DNA from: Agarilytica sp045430285
GTDB lineage: Bacteria > Pseudomonadota > Gammaproteobacteria > Pseudomonadales > Cellvibrionaceae
Assembly: GCA_045430285.1 (NCBI GenBank)
Contig: JAILXV010000002.1
Span: forward strand, 620,001 to 684,000
Length of the DNA stretch: 64,000 nt
Reading direction: 5' to 3'
Shown: positions 8,586-17,454 of the stretch, in pieces
How positions within the stretch are numbered: position 1 is the first letter of the stretch
Layout of the letters: each line of letters opens with the position of its first letter
Position numbers and translations under genes: made by a program
The notes under the pieces: model-generated
The model's input: only the letters and a program-made list of their open reading frames with translations
Database searches by the model: none
What the model was told of the DNA's origin: nothing

Positions 8586-11477
8586 ATGCAAACTAGAGAA
8601 ATAGAACAAGCAGGGAACCCTTCTATCGCCACCACACCCGCCTCTCAAACCAGCAGTGCCGCACTTGCCGCCACCGCACCAGGCCAAATTCGCGTCATCA
8701 AGCGAAACGGCAAGGTTGTGCCCTATGATGTGGAAAAAATTGCAGTCGCCATGACGAAAGCCTTCCTGGCCGTTGAAGGTGGCACCGCCGCAGCGTCCAG
8801 TCGCATCCACGAATTGGTTGCCAACCTAACGGCCCAAATCACCGCGACATTCAAACGCAGAATGCCTTCTGGCGGCACCATTCATATCGAAGAAGTACAA
8901 GATCAAGTCGAACTTACCATGATGCGTACCGGTGAGCACAAGGTTGCCCGCTCCTACGTCATCTACCGTGCAGAGCGTGCAAAATTACGGGAAGAAGAAA
9001 ACCTTGGCGCTGACGTCAATGTTGATATCCCTGAGATCAATGTGGTCATGCCAAATGGCGAGACACAACCACTCGATGTGCAGCGCATTAAGGTTATTGT
9101 CGCTGAAGCATGTGCTGGACTAGAAGAAGTCGAAGCAGAAACAATTTTGAGTGAGGCACTACGCAACTTATACGACGGCGTTTCCTTTGATGATGTAAAC
9201 ACATCTTTGGTTATGGCGGCACGTACCCTTGTTGAAAACGAGCCAAACTACTCCTACGCAACATCTCGCCTACTATTAGACAAACTCCGTGCAGAAGCGC
9301 TTACCTTTTTAGAGGTTGCGGATTCAGCCACACAAACACAAATGAGCGAGTATTATCCGAAGGCCTTCGCTTCATACCTCAACAAAGGTGTAGATCTGGA
9401 ATTACTTTCGCCAGAACTTCTCAGCTTCGATTTAGAAATGCTAGGCAACGCCATATTGCCGGAGCGCGACCTTCAATTTACTTACCTAGGCTTACAAACC
9501 CTTTACGACCGTTACTTTATTCATAGCGATGAAGTGCGTATTGAATTACCACAAGTATTCTTTATGCGTGTCGCGATGGGCCTATCCATAAACGAAGCCG
9601 ATAAGAATGGCCGTGCCGTCGAGTTCTACAAACTGTTATCTTCTTTTGATTACATGAGCTCTACGCCAACATTATTTAATGCCGGTACTCTTCGTCCTCA
9701 ATTATCGTCTTGCTACCTCACCTCTGTGCCCGACGATCTTTCTGGGATATACGGCGCAATGCAAGACAACGCCATGCTTTCTAAGTGGGCGGGCGGTCTT
9801 GGTAACGACTGGACTCCTGTGCGTTCACTCGGCGCTTACATTAAAGGCACTAACGGAAAATCCCAAGGCGTTGTACCATTTTTGAAAGTGGCCAACGATA
9901 CAGCGGTTGCCGTCAACCAAGGCGGTAAACGTAAAGGCGCTGTGTGTGCTTACTTAGAAACATGGCACTTGGATATCGAAGAATTCCTAGAGCTTCGTAA
10001 AAACACCGGTGATGACCGTCGTCGCACCCACGACATGAACACGGCAAACTGGGTACCCGACTTGTTCATGAAGCGTGTTTTTGAAGACAAAGAGTGGACT
10101 TTGTTCTCTCCTAACGATGCACCAGAATTACATGATCTTTACGGTAAAGCGTTTGAAGAACAATACGAAGAATACGAGCGCCAAGCTGCAACCGGCGAAA
10201 TTAAACTGAGCAAAAAAGTTAAAGCCGTAGATCTTTGGCGCAAAATGCTGGGCATGTTGTTCGAGACGGGCCACCCATGGATCACCTTTAAAGATGCCTG
10301 CAACCTTCGTAGCCCGCAACAACACGCTGGCGTGGTGCACTCATCAAACCTATGTACTGAAATCACACTCAATACAAAATCGAACGAAGAAATTGCGGTA
10401 TGTAACTTAGGCTCTGTAAACCTTGCTCAGCATGTTATCGATGGAAAAATTGACGAAGCAAAACTAGAGAAGACGGTTAAAACTGCGATCCGTATGCTTG
10501 ATAACGTTATCGACATTAACTACTACTCGGTACAAACCGCTCGCGCGTCTAACATGCGTCACCGCCCGATTGGTTTGGGCATCATGGGCTTCCAAGATGC
10601 GCTTTATAAGTTGCACATTCCTTATAGCAGCCAAGGTGCTGTGGATTTCGCTGATAACTCAATGGAGCTTGTGAGCTACTACGCCATTCAATCCTCCAGC
10701 GACTTGGCGATTGAACGCGGCAGCTACTCCTCTTTTGACGGTTCTTTATGGAGCCAAGGCAAACTGCCACTCGACTCTTTAGATATTCTTGAAGAAAATC
10801 GTGGTCGTAACTTTATCGAAGTTGATAAATCATCAACGCTTAATTGGGATTCTTTACGACACAAAGTAAAAGCCCAAGGCATGCGTAACTCAAACGTCAT
10901 GGCCATTGCCCCGACTGCAACTATTGCAAACATTACAGGGGTTTCACAGTCTATTGAGCCGACTTATCAAAACCTTTATGTGAAGTCGAATCTTTCTGGC
11001 GAGTTCACGGTTGTAAACCCCTACCTCGTCCGCGACTTAAAAGCGCGCGACCTTTGGGATTCGGTCATGGTCAACGACCTTAAATACTACGAAGGTTCTT
11101 TAACTAAAATCGATCGTATTCCAGAAGACATTAAAGCTTTGTACGCTACAGCCTTTGAAGTTGAGCCGCGTTGGATCGTCGATGCAGCAAGCCGTCGCCA
11201 GAAGTGGATTGACCAAGCCCAAAGCCTCAATCTTTACGTCTCTGGCGCAAACGGTAAGAAGCTCGATATCACTTACCGTATGGCTTGGTATCGCGGCCTT
11301 AAAACCACATATTACCTTCGTGCACTGGCTGCAACGACTACTGAGAAATCCACCGTCGGCACCGGCTCTCTCAACGCCGTATCTGCGCAAGGCTCTGATA
11401 CAACTGCTGCCGCAGGACCCGCTGCTGTACCACAAGCATGCTCATTGGACGACCCAGATTGCGAAGCCTGCCAATAA
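8586..11477 (+). CDS. nrdA: Class Ia ribonucleotide reductase, alpha subunit
   Basis: Reduces ribonucleoside diphosphates to deoxyribonucleotides, with NrdB supplying the tyrosyl radical. The 963-residue length and the N-terminus match the Pseudomonas aeruginosa type. Two successive ATP-cones are visible (IRVIKRNGKVVPYDVEKIA near residue 35 and VVMPNGETQPLDVQRIKV near 155), which control activity through dATP-induced oligomerisation. The catalytic core has SSCYLTSV (redox Cys) and SNLCTEI with N588, C590 and E592. The C-terminal swinging tail ends CSLDDPDCEACQ, carrying the thioredoxin/glutaredoxin-reducible cysteines. It starts at an ATG after a long leader with NrdR-like boxes, and nrdB follows 120 bp downstream. 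Long Ala/Thr-rich linkers precede the first cone and the Cys tail. Confidence 0.98.
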   Translation: MQTREIEQAGNPSIATTPASQTSSAALAATAPGQIRVIKRNGKVVPYDVEKIAVAMTKAFLAVEGGTAAASSRIHELVANLTAQITATFKRRMPSGGTIHIEEVQDQVELTMMRTGEHKVARSYVIYRAERAKLREEENLGADVNVDIPEINVVMPNGETQPLDVQRIKVIVAEACAGLEEVEAETILSEALRNLYDGVSFDDVNTSLVMAARTLVENEPNYSYATSRLLLDKLRAEALTFLEVADSATQTQMSEYYPKAFASYLNKGVDLELLSPELLSFDLEMLGNAILPERDLQFTYLGLQTLYDRYFIHSDEVRIELPQVFFMRVAMGLSINEADKNGRAVEFYKLLSSFDYMSSTPTLFNAGTLRPQLSSCYLTSVPDDLSGIYGAMQDNAMLSKWAGGLGNDWTPVRSLGAYIKGTNGKSQGVVPFLKVANDTAVAVNQGGKRKGAVCAYLETWHLDIEEFLELRKNTGDDRRRTHDMNTANWVPDLFMKRVFEDKEWTLFSPNDAPELHDLYGKAFEEQYEEYERQAATGEIKLSKKVKAVDLWRKMLGMLFETGHPWITFKDACNLRSPQQHAGVVHSSNLCTEITLNTKSNEEIAVCNLGSVNLAQHVIDGKIDEAKLEKTVKTAIRMLDNVIDINYYSVQTARASNMRHRPIGLGIMGFQDALYKLHIPYSSQGAVDFADNSMELVSYYAIQSSSDLAIERGSYSSFDGSLWSQGKLPLDSLDILEENRGRNFIEVDKSSTLNWDSLRHKVKAQGMRNSNVMAIAPTATIANITGVSQSIEPTYQNLYVKSNLSGEFTVVNPYLVRDLKARDLWDSVMVNDLKYYEGSLTKIDRIPEDIKALYATAFEVEPRWIVDAASRRQKWIDQAQSLNLYVSGANGKKLDITYRMAWYRGLKTTYYLRALAATTTEKSTVGTGSLNAVSAQGSDTTAAAGPAAVPQACSLDDPDCEACQ

Positions 11478-11511
11478 GGCAAACGATTTACAGGTGAGGT
11501 ACGGTCAGTAC

Positions 11512-11527
11512 GGCGGGGCAACCCGCC
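11512..11527 (+). other. GC hairpin with GCAA tetraloop between nrdA and nrdB
   Basis: GGCGGG-GCAA-CCCGCC: six GC pairs closed by a GNRA-type tetraloop, with no T-tract. It could stabilise or end part of the nrdA mRNA and set the NrdA:NrdB ratio. The function is inferred. Confidence 0.6.
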
Positions 11528-11597
11528 TCTGACTCTCTAAAATATATACCGCTAAATTAATAATTAAATTTACAGTTAAAAGCTAGGAATCACTTTT

Positions 11598-12977
11598 ATG
11601 TTAAGTTGGGATGATTACGAAGAACCCGCACAAGCAACAACTAGCGCAGCACCAAAAGCTGAAGTTAATCAGCAAGTATTAGAAAAAATTCAAGCATCAG
11701 AAACAGCGGTCGAGTCACTCGAAGCAAAATTAGAAACGACCATCGAGACTGCACCCACCGCGCCATTAGTAGTGGAAGAAAAACAACCTTCTGAACCTGC
11801 ACCAGTAGAGACCGCGCCTGAGACTAAAACAGTTGAAACAACTGACACAGTCGCGCCGACAAACAGTGCATCAACGGAAGCACATGATCCCGTTGCACGC
11901 GCACGCGAAGCAATTGCGATCATGGATGCTGCACCTGGTTTAGAAGAGTTAGAGATGGGGGCGGCGCGGATAGAAGTTGACGACAAGCGCATGATCAACT
12001 GTCGCGCTGACCTCAACCAACTTGTCCCATTCAAATACGATTGGGCATGGCAAAAATATCTGGATGGTTGTGCAAACCACTGGATGCCACAAGAAGTAAA
12101 CATGACTGCCGATATCGCACTCTGGAAACAGCCTGAAGGCCTATCAGAAGATGAGCGCCGCATTGTTATGCGTTCCCTTGGTTATTTTTCTACCGCCGAT
12201 TCATTGGTTGCGAATAACTTAGTCCTTGCGATTTACCGGCACATTACCAACCCAGAAGCGCGCCAATATTTATTGCGCCAAGCCTTTGAAGAAGCCATCC
12301 ATACGCACGCGTATCAATACTGTGTTGAATCACTCGGCATGGACGAGAAAGAAGTATTCAACATGTACCGTGAGCTACCTTCCATCGCGAAGAAAGCCGC
12401 ATGGAGCCTAAACCATACCCACGGTATTAGCAGCCCGACGTTCCAAACCGGCACAGAAGAAACCGATCAAGAATTACTGCGTAACCTTATTGGTTTTTAT
12501 GCGGTGACCGAAGGCATCTTCTTTTACTGTGGCTTTACTCAGATATTATCGATGGGTCGCCGGAATAAAATGACCGGCGTAGCAGAACAGTTCCAATATA
12601 TTTTGCGTGACGAATCCATGCATTTGAACTTTGGTATCGATGTTATCAACCAAATCAAATTGGAAAACCCGCATTTATGGTCAGAAGATTTCCAAACGGA
12701 AGTTGTGCAAATGATTCTTGAAGGCACAGAGCTCGAAATTGAATATGCACGCGATTCTATGCCTCGCGGTGTACTGGGAATGAACGCGGCCATGATGGAA
12801 GAATATCTTCACTTCATTGCCAACCGACGATTAGCGCAGTTGGGTTTACCTGAAGCTTACGCTGGAGCGCAAAACCCATTCCCATGGATGAGTGAAATCA
12901 TGGATTTGCGCAAAGAGAAAAATTTCTTTGAAACGCGCGTTATCGAATATCAAACCGGTGGCGCATTAAGCTGGTAG
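11598..12977 (+). CDS. nrdB: Class Ia ribonucleotide reductase, beta subunit, with long N-terminal extension
   Basis: The radical-generating diiron subunit of ribonucleotide reductase. Iron ligands and the radical Tyr are visible: D in STADSLV, E and H in EAIHTHAY with the Tyr at 239, E in VTEGIFFY, and E/H in RDESMHLNFG. The 459-residue length exceeds E. coli NrdB (376) because residues ~10-125 form a low-complexity Ala/Glu/Pro/Thr stretch between a conserved-looking start (MLSWDDYEE) and the core (DDKRMINCRADLNQL). The extension is in frame with no sign of error, and Pseudomonas NrdB is also extended, though less. It lies 120 bp after nrdA with a GC hairpin between them. Confidence 0.97.
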   Translation: MLSWDDYEEPAQATTSAAPKAEVNQQVLEKIQASETAVESLEAKLETTIETAPTAPLVVEEKQPSEPAPVETAPETKTVETTDTVAPTNSASTEAHDPVARAREAIAIMDAAPGLEELEMGAARIEVDDKRMINCRADLNQLVPFKYDWAWQKYLDGCANHWMPQEVNMTADIALWKQPEGLSEDERRIVMRSLGYFSTADSLVANNLVLAIYRHITNPEARQYLLRQAFEEAIHTHAYQYCVESLGMDEKEVFNMYRELPSIAKKAAWSLNHTHGISSPTFQTGTEETDQELLRNLIGFYAVTEGIFFYCGFTQILSMGRRNKMTGVAEQFQYILRDESMHLNFGIDVINQIKLENPHLWSEDFQTEVVQMILEGTELEIEYARDSMPRGVLGMNAAMMEEYLHFIANRRLAQLGLPEAYAGAQNPFPWMSEIMDLRKEKNFFETRVIEYQTGGALSW

Positions 12978-13071
12978 CAACCAAAAAATCCATACGCCAC
13001 GCTAAATATTCGCGGTTAAATAGCAAGGACGCTCAACAATAAATACGCATCGAGATTCTGGGCAGCAGACT

Positions 13072-13569
13072 ATGGAAAAAACACCATTACTCGCGGAAGA
13101 TTATTCGTCGCATATAGAGGGCAAGCCGTACATAGGGCTTGTTTCACCTGCGGCCCCCCATACTCGATTATCACCTCAAACGCCCGAGAGTACCCGTAAG
13201 ATAAAGCAATGCATGCGGCTCATTCGCAGTCTGACTCAAGACCTGCGCCGCCAACAACCTGAGTTAAAAACACCTGCCACGTGGCTATTCAAGTCCTTGG
13301 TGGAAACTCACTACTCAAGTGCAGACGAAAATGACTGGCGAACGACGCTCACCGCCACTCTGCGCAACATTGCGCACGCAACCAGTGCCGAGCATCGTCA
13401 TCAATACACATCATTGAATACTGCCCTCTCTCGCTACTTCTCGAACAACAAGGGGCACACCTCTCTCGGAGATATTCATATTTTTGTTAGCGCTTTACTC
13501 GAGCTCCTTCAAAGCCAAACCGCTCACCAATCATCAGATATTACCCAATATCAGCTTGTTCCCACCTAA
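13072..13569 (+). CDS. Hypothetical protein, 165 aa
   Basis: Not recognised. It is a soluble, Ser/Thr/Gln/His-rich protein without signal peptide or membrane segment. The first ~50 residues look disordered (Pro/Ser/Thr-rich, SPAAPHTRLSPQTPEST). The rest is predicted helical by eye, with amphipathic patterns such as KQCMRLIRSLTQDLRRQQPE and LGDIHIFVSALLELLQ. It lies 94 bp after nrdB and 131 bp before a REC-GGDEF gene, on the same strand. Co-expression with the cyclase is possible but unsupported. The ribosome-binding site at the ATG is weak. Confidence 0.6.
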   Translation: MEKTPLLAEDYSSHIEGKPYIGLVSPAAPHTRLSPQTPESTRKIKQCMRLIRSLTQDLRRQQPELKTPATWLFKSLVETHYSSADENDWRTTLTATLRNIAHATSAEHRHQYTSLNTALSRYFSNNKGHTSLGDIHIFVSALLELLQSQTAHQSSDITQYQLVPT

Positions 13570-13700
13570 ATATCGCCTCTTTTGCCCGAATCAAGACGAT
13601 ATCGTCCGCTATTTAGTCAATTCTGTGCCTATACTTATTCCTATAGCTATTTTTATCGCTATTCCTCTTACTCAAGCCGAAGGGCTGAAATATCGCGCCA

Positions 13701-14603
13701 ATGACACGAGCACTCATCGTCGATGACGTAGAAGACAATATCACGCTACTCACTTTCGAGTTGGAAGATGACGACTTTGAGGTGGTTCCCGCCCATAACG
13801 GACAAGAGTGCTTAGATCGTGCACGATTGAGCCCGCAGCCCGATATTATTCTTTTAGACATTCACATGCCAGGCCTAAGCGGCATTGAAACGCTCGAAAA
13901 ACTCAAAGACGACGAAGTCACTAAAGACATACCTGTCATCATGGTATCGGCCAACAACAGCGAAGAAAGTATTATCGAGGCCATTGATCTAGGTGCGCAC
14001 GACTTCGTTAACAAGCCCATAGAATATCCTGTACTCGCCGCACGAATGCGCTCCGCCTTACGATTAGCCCAGGCCCTCAATGACTTAGAGAAAGTGAATA
14101 TAGAGCTTAATACGCTGGCAACGACGGATTCCCTAACAGGCACCTACAATCGTCGTCATTTCTTTACGCTAGTCTCTAGCGAGATCGCCAAAATGTCTCG
14201 GCATGATAGCCACGTCTCGATCATGATGATCGATATCGATCACTTTAAAAAGATTAACGATACCTACGGACACGCCGCCGGAGACATGGCCATTAAGGCC
14301 GTTGTTGAATGCATGCAAACAGCGTGTCGTGAATACGACATTATAGGGCGCCTTGGCGGAGAAGAGTTTGCAATATGCTCACCTTATGCAGACAAGGCTG
14401 GCGCAACACAGCTCGCCGAGCGCATTAGAAAATCCTGTGAAGCCTTGGCGCTGACATTCCAAGAACATACATTTTCCATGACCCTCAGCGTTGGTATTAC
14501 AGAGCTTAAACAAAATGAAGATTTTGATTCTGCGCTGCACCGAGCGGATGAACTGCTTTACGATGCAAAACAAAATGGTAGAAACCGCGTTATTACCGAC
14601 TAA
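13701..14603 (+). CDS. Response-regulator diguanylate cyclase (REC-GGDEF)
   Basis: Makes c-di-GMP from two GTP under phosphorylation control, as in PleD/WspR-type proteins. The N-terminal receiver (about 1-125) has VDDVED, phospho-acceptor Asp in ILLDIHMPGLSG, and the NKPI Lys. The GGDEF domain (about 135-300) begins with DSLTGTYNRRHF, has the MIDIDHFKKINDTYGH metal site and the active GGEEF. An inhibitory-site RxxD (REYD) sits five residues before GGEEF, so product inhibition is expected. There is no membrane segment. No histidine kinase is adjacent. Two PilZ c-di-GMP receptors occur later in the window (36.6 and 42.4 kb). Confidence 0.95.
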   Translation: MTRALIVDDVEDNITLLTFELEDDDFEVVPAHNGQECLDRARLSPQPDIILLDIHMPGLSGIETLEKLKDDEVTKDIPVIMVSANNSEESIIEAIDLGAHDFVNKPIEYPVLAARMRSALRLAQALNDLEKVNIELNTLATTDSLTGTYNRRHFFTLVSSEIAKMSRHDSHVSIMMIDIDHFKKINDTYGHAAGDMAIKAVVECMQTACREYDIIGRLGGEEFAICSPYADKAGATQLAERIRKSCEALALTFQEHTFSMTLSVGITELKQNEDFDSALHRADELLYDAKQNGRNRVITD

Positions 14604-14903
14604 GGTCCTTATTCTTCATATCCCCGCGCTATAGATCCACTACGTTATCCTGAAAGACAAAAATTTGTTCTTTGCTGACAAAGCCGTACGGATCACATAT
14701 TTCTTTGCTATTTTCTAGTCGAATAAACTAATCGCGTGTGATGTTTCCCGACGGTTGATTCGCACCAACCGTTCGGATTGTGAATAGATCACAGACATTC
14801 GAAACAGACACCGCCTACACTACTTAAAACGCGACGAAATAAAAATAATAATGACATAACAACACCTTCGCGCGGAAAAATGGATTTATAAGAGGATATC
14901 ACT
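14604..14903. other. Intergenic region with one small hairpin
   Basis: About 300 bp with no gene. ACGGTTG (14751-14757) and CAACCGT (14766-14772) can pair around an 8-nt loop, but no T-tract follows. Nothing else was recognised. Confidence 0.5.
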
Positions 14904-15203
14904 ATGTCATTTAAACGCCTGACCCTGATCGCAACCAGCTTCATTATTATTGGCAGCGCATACGCTGAGCAACCCTTGTTAGACAAAGGGACCGCTCGTC
15001 ACATCATAGAAGAGTATAAAACACTTAGAAATGAGTGTGCTCAGGCGATGGGAAGCGAAAGGAAACAATGCTTTGCCAAGCTCAGCGCTTCCACAAAACA
15101 GTATAAGTTTGCAAAAAAATCTGTCGATTCCCTAAATAACCCAAAAGGCAGTACACACCGTAATTTAACGAACCTTGCCGATGTACACTCACCGTTAAAA
15201 TAG
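14904..15203 (+). CDS. Small exported protein, 99 aa
   Basis: Not recognised as a known family. A clear signal peptide (FKRLTLIATSFIIIGSAYA, cut before EQ) leaves a mature protein of ~77 residues. It has two Cys in NECAQ and KQCF that could form a disulfide, and a basic, Lys/Ser-rich C-terminus. A good ribosome-binding site (AGAGG, 8 bp before the ATG) supports the start. Its last 9 bp overlap the end of the convergent Cfa-like gene. A periplasmic location is expected. Confidence 0.7.
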   Translation: MSFKRLTLIATSFIIIGSAYAEQPLLDKGTARHIIEEYKTLRNECAQAMGSERKQCFAKLSASTKQYKFAKKSVDSLNNPKGSTHRNLTNLADVHSPLK

Positions 15204-16487
15204 AGGCTTGTGATCCGAATGACCAATAAGGGGTAGATCGCGACACAGGGGTTTCGCCAGAAGAAATTGTGACGTATTGATCACTCTTTCTCGAAACCCG
15301 CCTTCGCAATAGCAGAGATAAAAATCCCACATACGCACAAAGGTATCATCAAATCCTAGCGATTTTACTGTGTCGATTTTATCAAAAAAACGATTTCGCC
15401 AGGATTCAAGCGTTAACGCATAATCCAAGGTCATATCTTCCAAACCAACCAGATGCATATCCGTGTGTTTTGATACATTTTTTATCACTGCTTCGTTAGA
15501 CGGCAAACAACCACCTGGGAAAATATATTTTTGAATAAAATCCATTTTATTTTTTTCTCGTTCAAAACGCTGATCTTGTGTGGTAATCGCCTGCATCAAC
15601 ATCAAGCCATTTGGTTTTAGCAACTGCGCACAAGCGGAAAAAAAAGTACGATGGTATTGGTGGCCAACAGCCTCAACCATCTCGATTGACACCAACTTAT
15701 CGTAAGTACCAGAAAGCTCACGATAATCTTCGAAGAGCACCTCAACCCTATCACCCAAGCTTTCTTGTTCTACGCGTTCTACGACCAGATCGTACTGACG
15801 ACGAGAAATGGTCGTTGTGGTAACTTTACACCCATAGTGCTTCGCTGCGTAAACCGCCATACCGCCCCAGCCTGAGCCGATCTCGAGTAAATGATCTGAT
15901 TCCGTCAGTTTTAGGCGCTGACATATATGATCTAACTTAATTAAAGCGGCGCGTTCCAAAGACACATCTGAAGACGGGAATATCGCAGCCGAATACATCA
16001 TGGATTTATCAAGGAATAAAGAAAAGAAGGCATTACTTAAATCGTAATGTGCTGCAATATTTTTCTTCGACCCCGCTTGTGTGTTTATACGTAAAAGCTC
16101 CGTAATACTGGAAAAACGTTTACTCAGCCAACTCCAAGTGGAATCCATATTATCTAAAGCGGATTGATTAACCGCGATTAGCCTGACGACACTCACCAAA
16201 TCGGGAGAGGCCCAATCCCCACGCATATAGGACTCGCCGGCGCCGGTGCCACCGCCCAGAAGAATCGCTCGGTATGCGTTGAGCCTGTATACCCTTATCC
16301 TTGCGACCAAGGATGTTGCCGATATATCCTGGCCAAAAACGTAGGTGCCGCTCTCATCCTCTATAATCAAATGGCCTATTTCAATGGTATTCAAACGAGA
16401 AAAGAGAATCCGCCGAGCGTATTCTGATAAAAACTGCGACGGTGATTTAGTCGAAAGCCTGCTAGCGGCCGAGTCAATGGACTTCAT
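15195..16487 (-). CDS. Cfa-like SAM-dependent fatty-acyl methyltransferase (sigma-E/ChrR-linked)
   Basis: A 430-residue member of the cyclopropane-fatty-acyl-phospholipid synthase family. The N-terminal lipid-binding domain (about 1-130) precedes a Rossmann methyltransferase with SAM loop LEIGSGWGGMAVYAA, the DYRELSG and SIEMVEAVGHQYH segments typical of CfaS, and FIQKYIFPGG. It methylates double bonds of membrane phospholipid acyl chains. It is the last gene of a five-gene operon opposite an RpoE-ChrR pair; in Rhodobacter the related sigma-E-controlled Cfa-like enzyme makes methylated acyl chains that become furan fatty acids, singlet-oxygen scavengers. That role rather than cyclopropanation is inferred from context. 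It starts 1 bp after the DUF1365 stop, implying translational coupling. Confidence 0.9.
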   Translation of the reverse strand: MKSIDSAASRLSTKSPSQFLSEYARRILFSRLNTIEIGHLIIEDESGTYVFGQDISATSLVARIRVYRLNAYRAILLGGGTGAGESYMRGDWASPDLVSVVRLIAVNQSALDNMDSTWSWLSKRFSSITELLRINTQAGSKKNIAAHYDLSNAFFSLFLDKSMMYSAAIFPSSDVSLERAALIKLDHICQRLKLTESDHLLEIGSGWGGMAVYAAKHYGCKVTTTTISRRQYDLVVERVEQESLGDRVEVLFEDYRELSGTYDKLVSIEMVEAVGHQYHRTFFSACAQLLKPNGLMLMQAITTQDQRFEREKNKMDFIQKYIFPGGCLPSNEAVIKNVSKHTDMHLVGLEDMTLDYALTLESWRNRFFDKIDTVKSLGFDDTFVRMWDFYLCYCEGGFRERVINTSQFLLAKPLCRDLPLIGHSDHKPLF

Positions 16488-16488
16488 A

Positions 16489-17310
16489 CTAAGTTAACTC
16501 CAACTGTTTTTTCGGTTTAAAACGTTTGTTCTTGCCTAAGAATGGCACGCCCTTTAAAGCCAATCGCAATGCTTGCCAATAGATGGCCAAGATGACTTTA
16601 ATCGTCATAAATGGAAAGCGAATTAAAATACGATTCAGTGAAGCGCTCGTCACTTCCTCGCGATGTAAACGCAACGTGGCGTCCGTTATTTTTTCTTTCC
16701 CTTGCATACTATCAATATGTAAGGCCAAACGATCATCAGGCGTAGTGCTTTTCCAACGATATGTCATATTCAAATGATTAAATGGTGATACGGTAAAGCC
16801 CTTATCAAATACAACATCTTGGCGCACATTATTTCTATCACGATTGCGCCCATCGCCATTGCCTTCACCATTACTTTCAAGATGAGCGCCACAGGGAATC
16901 ACATAAGCATGCTTTTCATTCCATGGTGTATTGTTCACTTCGGCCACGATATATTGCAGAGCCCCCCCTGTCTTATCGAAGCAGTAATAGTTCACAATCG
17001 GATTCATGTTGAACCCGAAGTAACGAAAGTTTGCCAACATAAAAATATCACCAAGGGGCCGTTCACCTACCTTTTCTTCGATTGTACGTCTCACGGATTC
17101 ATCCAGATCAATCTCTGGGTCACCATGAAAATCCTCGCGTCTAAAGCGCGCAATCCCCCAACGGCTCCTGGACCACCATCGCGACAGCGAAAGGAAATCG
17201 TCGATCTCCCTCAGGTTCAGATAGACCATAAACACACGGTACTGAAATGCATGTTTACGGGGGCTAAATCGGCGATGGCTGACTAGGCCAGAATAAATGG
17301 CACTTTTCAC
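16489..17310 (-). CDS. DUF1365 family protein
   Basis: A 273-residue protein of the DUF1365 family, recognised from IYSGLVSHRRFSPRKHAFQY at the N-terminus, FMVYLNLREID, and NFRYFGFNMNPIVNYYCFD and NNTPWNEKHAYV in the middle. No catalytic role is established for the family. It is nearly always found beside an FAD amine-oxidase-like protein and a Cfa-like methyltransferase, exactly as here, so a role in acyl-chain modification is likely. A short Gly/Asn/Arg/Asp-rich insert (GNGDGRNRDRNN, about residue 155) is unusual and probably a surface loop. 144 bp separate it from the upstream gene. Confidence 0.88.
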   Translation of the reverse strand: MKSAIYSGLVSHRRFSPRKHAFQYRVFMVYLNLREIDDFLSLSRWWSRSRWGIARFRREDFHGDPEIDLDESVRRTIEEKVGERPLGDIFMLANFRYFGFNMNPIVNYYCFDKTGGALQYIVAEVNNTPWNEKHAYVIPCGAHLESNGEGNGDGRNRDRNNVRQDVVFDKGFTVSPFNHLNMTYRWKSTTPDDRLALHIDSMQGKEKITDATLRLHREEVTSASLNRILIRFPFMTIKVILAIYWQALRLALKGVPFLGKNKRFKPKKQLELT

Positions 17311-17454
17311 GACTGTAGCCTTTTTATATTTCGCCTATTACTCATGATATTGGCTGCTTGTTTTAACATTTATCCTTCTGTCACTTATCTTTCTGTTTTA
17401 GTCTTTCTAATATTTATCTTTTTATGATGGATATATTTATTATCGATACATTTA
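17311..17454. other. Repetitive pyrimidine-rich spacer inside the lipid operon
   Basis: The plus strand carries several variants of TTATC(C/T)TTCTG; the transcribed strand therefore has repeated AGAAAGATAA-like purine runs. This 144-bp gap interrupts an otherwise tight operon (other gaps are an overlap, 1 bp and 39 bp). Confidence 0.4.
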
